Shown in pieces: positions 5,909 through 9,657 of a stretch of DNA of 9,657 nt. Each line of letters begins with the position of its first letter. Within the stretch, counting starts at the first letter, position 1. The DNA lies in assembly GCA_002378125.1 (NCBI GenBank), contig DFRF01000198.1, positions 7,312 through 16,968 of the forward strand. Direction: 5' to 3'. This DNA comes from Rhodospirillaceae bacterium UBA3470. GTDB taxonomy: Bacteria; Pseudomonadota; Alphaproteobacteria; Rhodospirillales; Casp-alpha2. The notes beneath the pieces are model-generated. The model searched no databases and was not told the DNA's origin. It saw only the letters and a program-made list of their open reading frames with translations. The position numbers and the translations under genes were made by a program.

Positions 5909-6047
5909 GAATAGTGTCCTCATTCCATTTCCGGGCCATGCATAACGGTCCAGGGAAAGCGCAAGGTTCCCTAACAGGTCTATCCGCGGACGGATTTCTG
6001 GGTAGTCAGGGACTTTAGAAAGTGGACTTAAAACGGTCAAAAAGGAG

Positions 6048-6070
6048 CGATACGATCGGTATCGGGAGGA
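6048..6070 (+). promoter_or_regulatory. Stem-loop abutting the ribosome-binding site of the zinc-finger gene
   Basis: CGATAC (6048-6053) and GTATCG (6059-6064) form a perfect 6-bp stem with a GATCG loop, directly followed by the Shine-Dalgarno GGGAGGA (6064-6070). A second Shine-Dalgarno-like AAAGGAG lies just before the stem. The hairpin may hold the ribosome site open or act as an operator. Confidence 0.35.
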
Positions 6071-6075
6071 ATTGC

Positions 6076-6249
6076 ATGTCGTCTAGAAGTAACAACAACA
6101 AAAAGCCCGAGCCGGACCGCCCGCCCGTCCGCAAGGCGCGAAAATGTCTGATGTGCGGGAAGGATTTTGTCTCTAGCCACGTTGGTGAGCGTGTGTGCAC
6201 CAACTGTAAAAGCACAGCCGCCTGGCGCGAAGGCAGCTACGCTGCGTAG
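6076..6249 (+). CDS. Small Cys4 zinc-finger (zinc-ribbon-like) protein
   Basis: 57 residues from ATG 6076, chosen over the GTG at 6022 because GGGAGGA sits 6 bases upstream. A basic, Asn/Lys/Pro-rich N-terminus (residues 1-23) leads into CLMCGKDF (Cys24, Cys27) and CTNCKST (Cys41, Cys44), a CxxC-13-CxxC pattern that should bind one zinc ion. Small proteins with 'KCLMC..F.S...GER.C..C+...W' occur in many alphaproteobacteria and are uncharacterised. The basic tail plus zinc knuckle suggests binding to nucleic acid or another macromolecule; that is inference. It is probably monocistronic and is followed within 12 bases by a strong hairpin. Confidence 0.82.
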   Translation: MSSRSNNNKKPEPDRPPVRKARKCLMCGKDFVSSHVGERVCTNCKSTAAWREGSYAA

Positions 6250-6260
6250 TTTGTGATTTT

Positions 6261-6300
6261 GGAGCGCCGCGGGTTATTCCCGTGGCGTCTCCGAGCCCTT
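6261..6300 (+). terminator. Strong hairpin after the zinc-finger gene, poor U-tract
   Basis: GGAGCGCCGCGGG (6261-6273) pairs with CCCGTGGCGTCTCC (6279-6292) with one bulged base and one G-U pair, loop TTATT. Only CTT and, some bases later, TTTT follow. It probably ends or protects the zinc-finger mRNA; termination may be inefficient. Confidence 0.55.
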
Positions 6301-6423
6301 AAATTTTAATAATCTTTGGCTGTTTCGGCGACTTTATTGTTGTGCGACTCGATGGATGTTGCCGGTCACTGCGCGTCAAACGAAGGCATTGCACAGTGAT
6401 GGTTGCCAGTCTGGTAACTAAGT

Positions 6424-6440
6424 CATAGAAGATTTCTATG
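6424..6440. promoter_or_regulatory. Perfect dyad upstream of the hydrolase gene (possible operator)
   Basis: CATAGAA (6424-6430) and TTCTATG (6434-6440) are perfect 7-base inverted repeats around GAT. AT-rich dyads of this size are typical of dimeric regulator sites. The right arm ends with the ATG of a 22-codon ORF. It lies about 63 bases before the hydrolase start. Confidence 0.35.
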
Positions 6441-6506
6441 CGAACCGATTTTATCCATCAACGCGGCCTTTCTCAGATGCTAACCTTCAGGCGATTGAGA
6501 AGATGA
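6438..6506 (+). CDS. Possible 22-residue upstream ORF (leader) of the hydrolase gene
   Basis: An ORF starting with MRTDFIHQ and ending in Arg-rich RRLRR has its TGA (6504-6506) overlapping the hydrolase ATG (6503-6505) as ATGA, a layout typical of translational coupling. There is only a weak GAAG upstream, and no family is recognised. It could be a leader that couples translation into the hydrolase, or chance. Confidence 0.25.
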   Translation: MRTDFIHQRGLSQMLTFRRLRR

Positions 6507-7399
6507 CGCGCGCAATCAAGGTGGATTGGGACGCGGCACCCACGGAAATCGTGAAGACGTTGGCGGCGCAGGCGACGCGCCTGGAAACGCCCTGCGGCGA
6601 TGGCGCCATGGTCTGGCATCGCTGGGATGGTCCGGCCGGGCGGCCGCCGGCTGTGTTATTGCACGGCGGTTGGGGGGCGTGGACCCACTGGATAAAGACC
6701 ATTCCGGCTCTGGCACTGGATCGAACCCTTCTCGTGGCAGATTTGCCCGGCATGGGCGATTCCGCGGATGCACCCGAACCGCATACCGCCGAGAGCCTCT
6801 CGAATATTATCGGGGACGGCGTGGAAGCTCTGCTACCTGGTGGGGCGCCATATCATGCCGTCTGTTTCTCCTTTGGCGGGGTCATGGGCGCCTGGATGGC
6901 GGCACGACACGGCGAACGTTGCCGAAGCCTAACCTTGACCGGCGCCGCTGGGTTTGGCGACCTGCATTTCGTGGTGACGGGGATTACGGTGCCTGACCCC
7001 TCCTGGGACCACGATCGGATCGATGCGGTTCACTGGGAGAACTTGAGACTGTTAATGTTCGCGGATACGGAGGGTATCGATCCGTTGGCGTTGCATGTCC
7101 ATCGGCAAAACATTTCCCGCGGCCGTATTCGGACTCGCCGGATTTCCCTGTCTGATGGCTTGTTGCAGGCTTTACCTCGCGTGGTTTCGCCGATTGGAGG
7201 CATATGGGGGAGCGCCGATTCCACGGGTGGCGGCGTGTGCGACATCCTCAAGCGACGCGATATTCTGCGAACCTATCAACCCGACTGCCCTTTTGATATT
7301 ATTGACGACATCGGACATTGGGTGATGTACGAGGCTCCGGACATCTATTTGGACGCTCTTCGCCGACATTTGGCGGTGCATGAGGAACCTTTGGAATGA
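6503..7399 (+). CDS. Alpha/beta-fold hydrolase
   Basis: 298 residues, typical for a single-domain alpha/beta hydrolase. The oxyanion-hole motif HGGWGAW is at 54-60, DLPGMGDS follows, and the nucleophile elbow is CFSFGG with Ser123. The likely acid is Asp239 (GSADS) and the catalytic His is His272 (IGHWVMYE). The elbow has Phe instead of the usual first Gly of GxSxG, a tolerated but less common variant. It is probably a cytoplasmic esterase or C-C/C-O hydrolase; no signal peptide is visible and the substrate cannot be predicted. The start ATG 6503 has a weak GAGAAG site and overlaps the stop of a 22-codon upstream ORF. Its 3' end overlaps a possible 39-residue ORF. Confidence 0.9.
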   Translation: MTRAIKVDWDAAPTEIVKTLAAQATRLETPCGDGAMVWHRWDGPAGRPPAVLLHGGWGAWTHWIKTIPALALDRTLLVADLPGMGDSADAPEPHTAESLSNIIGDGVEALLPGGAPYHAVCFSFGGVMGAWMAARHGERCRSLTLTGAAGFGDLHFVVTGITVPDPSWDHDRIDAVHWENLRLLMFADTEGIDPLALHVHRQNISRGRIRTRRISLSDGLLQALPRVVSPIGGIWGSADSTGGGVCDILKRRDILRTYQPDCPFDIIDDIGHWVMYEAPDIYLDALRRHLAVHEEPLE

Positions 7400-7499
7400 A
7401 AGCCGCAAAAACCCTTCCCATCACATCATGGTTAGCCGGCGACGCAAGGACTTCGGGATCAGTCCTGATGAATTGCGCCGTGTCTTGCACTGCCGGTAG
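7380..7499 (+). CDS. Possible 39-residue basic protein overlapping the hydrolase end
   Basis: A short ORF starts with ATG at 7380, 20 bases inside the hydrolase gene in another frame, and ends with TAG at 7497-7499. Its second half (VSRRRKDFGISPDELRRVL) reads like a helical, charged protein segment. GGAACC-type Shine-Dalgarno support is absent, although the overlap would permit translational coupling. No family is recognised. It ends 3 bases before the stop of the convergent NIPSNAP gene. Confidence 0.28.
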   Translation: MRNLWNESRKNPSHHIMVSRRRKDFGISPDELRRVLHCR

Positions 7500-7502
7500 G
7501 GG

Positions 7503-7817
7503 TCACTTCATGGGAGAGAAGTGTGTGGGGCTCAAGATTTTGTTGACCTGAACCTCGAGCATCCCGGCGGTTTTTTCCTTGTAAATGGCCCATTCCGGAT
7601 CAGCATCACGACGGGCACGTCGTTCCTCCATGTCGGCCAGGCTTTCGTAGCCCCAAAGATGGATGACTTCGTTGACTGGGCCGATCGCCGTATTGAAGTA
7701 GGCAAGCAGATTGCCGAGATGACGTAGCTGGATCGGAAGTCCCACCTCCTCGAACGTCTTCAAATAGACCTTTTCCATGCCGTGCCTGATTTGGTAAGTA
7801 CGATGGTCAATGATCAT
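7503..7817 (-). CDS. NIPSNAP-domain protein 1
   Basis: 104 residues from ATG 7817, chosen over GTG 7826 because AGGTGGA lies 5 bases upstream and the family begins MIIDHRTYxIR. Visible features are IDHRTYQIRHG, then LGNLLAYFNTAIGPVNEV, IHLWGYESLADMEERR, DPEW, and a C-terminal NKIL..THFSP. All are typical of bacterial NIPSNAP proteins, which form ferredoxin-like dimeric alpha/beta barrels. Their function in bacteria is mostly unknown; they often sit in catabolic gene clusters. It is convergent with the hydrolase and is probably transcribed separately from the second NIPSNAP gene 214 bases upstream. Confidence 0.9.
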   Translation of the reverse strand: MIIDHRTYQIRHGMEKVYLKTFEEVGLPIQLRHLGNLLAYFNTAIGPVNEVIHLWGYESLADMEERRARRDADPEWAIYKEKTAGMLEVQVNKILSPTHFSPMK

Positions 7818-8031
7818 GAGTTCCACCTAGAATACGTATGTGGCCATATCTCTGGTAACAATGGAATAGTTCCGCGTAACCTCAATGAATCATAGCCGCT
7901 CATAGGGCAGGTGATAATCTGCGAGTGGTGACCCGCTGAACGCACCGCGATGTCTTTTCTTGAATAAAGAAGCAAGACCAGTGACCAAATAATATCAATG
8001 ACACCTATCGACGCCTGTGCACCGCTTGACG

Positions 8032-8358
8032 TTATTGGACGGCAGAAAAGGCGGTCGGCTTCAGGATCGTATTGGAAAGTGATTCGAGAATTTGTCCGTT
8101 TTTCTCAGTCCTGGCCTTGGCTTCTAACCATTCTGGGTCGGTGGCGAAGGCGGTCCACCTTTCTTCGCGTTCGGCTAGTGATTCCCATTGTAGAAGATAG
8201 TAGAGGTCATTGGCATTGGGACCAATTTCCGTGGTCCAAAATCCCGCCTGGCGGATTCCGTGTTTTTCCCAAAGCTTCAGGGTGATCGTGTCGAAACGGT
8301 TCAATAGGTCTGGTAGGCGTCCTGTGATGCAATGGTAAATGCGCAATTCGTACAGCAC
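8032..8358 (-). CDS. NIPSNAP-domain protein 2
   Basis: 108 residues from a GTG at 8358, chosen because AGAGGAGA lies about 6 bases upstream and the family begins YELRIYHC; the longer frame to 8427 is probably 5' leader. Features: LYELRIYHCITGRLPDLL, WEKHGIRQAGFWTTEIGPN, YLLQWESLAEREERW, DPEWLEAKA and a C-terminal ILKPTAFS. This is the YELR-type NIPSNAP subgroup, distinct from the IDHRTY-type neighbour, so the two are not a recent duplication. It is probably a dimeric alpha/beta-barrel protein in the cytoplasm; the role is unknown. It is transcribed divergently from the ABM-family pseudogene, with 135 bases between the starts. Confidence 0.9.
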   Translation of the reverse strand: MLYELRIYHCITGRLPDLLNRFDTITLKLWEKHGIRQAGFWTTEIGPNANDLYYLLQWESLAEREERWTAFATDPEWLEAKARTEKNGQILESLSNTILKPTAFSAVQ

Positions 8359-8493
8359 AGTTGTTCTCCTCTGAATGCGATACGCTGACACAAAAGATAG
8401 CAGAGCCGCCGAAGGGCTCAACGACAATGTGCGGGTTTCTGCTCTGCCAATTCTGGCCCGTTTCCATAGAATGCGTCCGGAAGCAGGACCGTC

Positions 8494-8813
8494 ATGATTG
8501 TTGTCATATTCGAAATGGGACCGATCTTAGAGAAAGCCGAACGATGCTTTGATCTGGCCGGCATTTTTAGACTGGAGTTGGAGAGGGTCGACGGGTTGAT
8601 TTCTGTGGAAAGGTTGCAGAGCTTGAACACGTAGGGCAAGTATCTGTCCCTCTCGTTCTGATACGAACAAGCGGTCGTTGAAACCTGGCTCCGCCATGCC
8701 GGTCACGGCGACGCCCAAGCCCAGGGGCGAGCCGATAGTTCAAGAATTGCCGCATCTGGGGCGCCAATGTGTTTCGGGATTACGACATGGCTTCGGGACA
8801 TTCGGATGTATGA
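8494..8813 (+). pseudogene. Antibiotic-biosynthesis-monooxygenase (ABM) domain gene, inactivated
   Basis: The start is ATG 8494 with AGCAGGA upstream, opening MIVVIFEMGPILEKAERCFD, then ELERVDGLISVERLQSL, as in ABM-domain (COG2329-like) proteins. An in-frame TAG (8632-8634) falls where the family has Asp/Thr-Pro-Gly-Lys. After GKYLSLSF a TGA (8659-8661) replaces the Trp of the conserved SLSFW. The same frame goes on through HGDAQAQGRAD. One base is then missing, and the -1 frame continues RIWGANVFRDYDMASGHSDV to a TGA at 8811-8813, matching the family's VRDYGM C-terminus. Total length is 320 bases, what an intact gene of about 106 residues needs minus one base. Three lesions argue for a true pseudogene rather than one sequencing error. 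Confidence 0.82.
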
Positions 8814-8896
8814 GGGCGGCGTTCGCGCATCTTTACTCGTCCGCCCTGTTTTGGCCGTGGTCGCGCTTTAAGGGCGCGTGTAAGGTGGAAGGCGCA

Positions 8897-9046
8897 GTGA
8901 TTATCGATCTCCATGAATTCCCAAGCGTCTATCAGGACGAATGGAACCGGGCGGAAGTGGATTTGCCGACCCAGTCCATCGACTATGGCGATTCTGAAAT
9001 TATGCGATTGATCGAACGCGGTGTGTGCTTTTTCGGTTCGGCTTAG
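8897..9046 (+). CDS. Possible small protein (49 aa) convergent with guaB
   Basis: A GTG at 8897 with GGAAGG about 7 bases upstream opens a 49-residue frame: VIIDLHEFPSVYQDEWNRAE..., then DSEIMRLIERGVCFFGSA. Its composition is protein-like and balanced, unlike the upstream extension of the same frame (from 8678), which crosses the ABM pseudogene in the wrong frame. The TAG (9044-9046) overlaps the guaB stop (9043-9045) on the other strand, so no intergenic space or terminator separates the two. No family is recognised. It may be a real small gene, a gene fragment, or chance. Confidence 0.38.
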   Translation: MIIDLHEFPSVYQDEWNRAEVDLPTQSIDYGDSEIMRLIERGVCFFGSA

Positions 9047-9657
9047 GACCGCTCGCCATAGTTCGGCGCTTCGCGCGTGATAGTCACGTCGTGGACGTGG
9101 CTTTCACGAAGCCCTGCGCTGGTAATGCGCCGAAATTCCGAATTGTTGCGCAGCGCGTCAATGGTATTTGAGCCCGTGTAGCCCATGGAGGCCCGCAGGC
9201 CGCCAACCAACTGGTGAATGATTGTGCCGATGGGCCCTTTGTAGGGAACCCGGCCCTCAATGCCCTCCGGGACCAGTTTCAGATTGTCGGAAACCTCTTC
9301 CTGGAAGTACCGGTCAGCAGAACCGCGCGCCATAGCGCCGATGGACCCCATGCCTCGGTAGGATTTGTAGGATCGGCCTTGGTAGAGGAAGACCTCGCCC
9401 GGGCTTTCGTCCGTGCCAGCGAACAGCGACCCGATCATCACGCATTCGGCGCCCGCCGCGATGGCCTTGGCGATGTCACCGGAATACTTGATGCCGCCGT
9501 CGGCGATGCAGGGAATATCCGCTTTGTTGCAGACATCGGCGACTTCCATGATAGCCGTGAGTTGTGGCATGCCGACACCGGCGACCATTCGAGTGGTGCA
9601 AATGGTCCCCGGGCCGATTCCCACCTTCACACAATCGGCGCCGGCATCGATCATCGC
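9043..9657 (-). CDS. guaB: IMP dehydrogenase, C-terminal part (gene continues beyond the window)
   Basis: 204 codons enter from the right edge. The catalytic loop GIGPGTICTTR carries the nucleophilic Cys (residue 20 of the visible part). It is followed by CIADGGIKYSGDIAKAIAAG (phosphate-binding Gly-rich strand), GSLFAGTDESPGE and YRGMGSIGAM, which bind IMP. The flap EGIEGRVPYKGP carries the Arg-Tyr pair that activates water, and VGGLRASMGYTG precedes the C-terminus. The enzyme oxidises IMP to XMP with NAD+, the first committed step of GMP synthesis. The N-terminal barrel and CBS domains lie outside the window. The gene runs away from the window edge and ends with TAA at 9043-9045, overlapping the stop of a small plus-strand frame; no terminator was seen. 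Confidence 0.97.
   Translation of the reverse strand, partial: AMIDAGADCVKVGIGPGTICTTRMVAGVGMPQLTAIMEVADVCNKADIPCIADGGIKYSGDIAKAIAAGAECVMIGSLFAGTDESPGEVFLYQGRSYKSYRGMGSIGAMARGSADRYFQEEVSDNLKLVPEGIEGRVPYKGPIGTIIHQLVGGLRASMGYTGSNTIDALRNNSEFRRITSAGLRESHVHDVTITREAPNYGERS

Noticed and set aside
7504..7523. CACTTC/GAAGTG 6-bp stem at the end of the NIPSNAP 1 gene
   Set aside because: It lies over the stop codon with no T-run on either strand, so a terminator call is not supported.
8418..8432. CAACGACAATG, resembling part of an SsrA tag (AANDN)
   Set aside because: The codon context gives Leu-Asn-Asp-Asn-Val, not a tag, and no tRNA-like domain or permuted tmRNA structure is nearby.
8659..8661. TGA at a Trp position suggesting stop-codon recoding
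   Set aside because: TGA ends rsmB, the hydrolase and NIPSNAP 1 normally, and the same pseudogene also has a TAG and a frameshift.
8527..8718. Minus-strand frame with NDRLFVSEREGQ, resembling a PQQ sugar dehydrogenase segment
   Set aside because: It is antisense to the ABM pseudogene, whose plus-strand match covers the full family length; the resemblance is short.
8806..8826. Translated MYEGGVR, similar to a sulfatase motif
   Set aside because: It arises in the wrong frame at the end of the ABM pseudogene; the frame upstream matches ABM, and no other sulfatase motif is present.

Overview
The window looks like a chromosomal segment of an alphaproteobacterium, possibly Rhodospirillales. The basis is family resemblance only: the RsmB and GuaB sequences, short cold-shock proteins, a small Cys4 zinc-finger protein of an alphaproteobacterial type, and NIPSNAP and antibiotic-biosynthesis-monooxygenase (ABM) family genes. 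No transposase, integrase, tRNA, rRNA or CRISPR array was seen.

Left end (1-940, + strand): the last codons of one gene and a complete second gene together encode a two-subunit thiamine-diphosphate (TPP) decarboxylase of the sulfopyruvate/phosphonopyruvate decarboxylase type. A structured, U-tract-ended RNA element follows about 180 bases later. Region 1029-2404 (- strand): a TPP riboswitch with a plausible promoter, a short coding tail and a strong terminator but no recognisable thiamine gene; then a cold-shock gene (csp1), two intercistronic hairpins, a 74-residue hypothetical gene and a terminator. A second cold-shock gene (csp2) lies just upstream of the riboswitch.

Middle (2837-7399, mostly + strand): a D-arginine-dehydrogenase-like FAD enzyme in which two substrate-side residues differ from the characterised enzyme; a doubtful or decayed minus-strand frame; a full-length rsmB 16S rRNA m5C methyltransferase; a 57-residue Cys4 zinc-binding protein followed by a hairpin; and an alpha/beta hydrolase preceded by a perfect dyad and a 22-codon upstream ORF whose stop overlaps the hydrolase start.

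Right end (7380-9657): a possible 39-residue ORF, two separate minus-strand NIPSNAP genes, a plus-strand ABM-family pseudogene broken by two in-frame stops and one frameshift, a possible 49-residue ORF, and the C-terminal 204 residues of GuaB (IMP dehydrogenase), entering from the right on the minus strand. The two NIPSNAP proteins and the ABM remnant belong to the same dimeric alpha/beta-barrel fold class, so this stretch may be a decaying small-molecule catabolism locus.

The most noteworthy items are the apparently orphaned TPP riboswitch and the ABM pseudogene. No clearly new multi-gene system is evident; most genes belong to known families.
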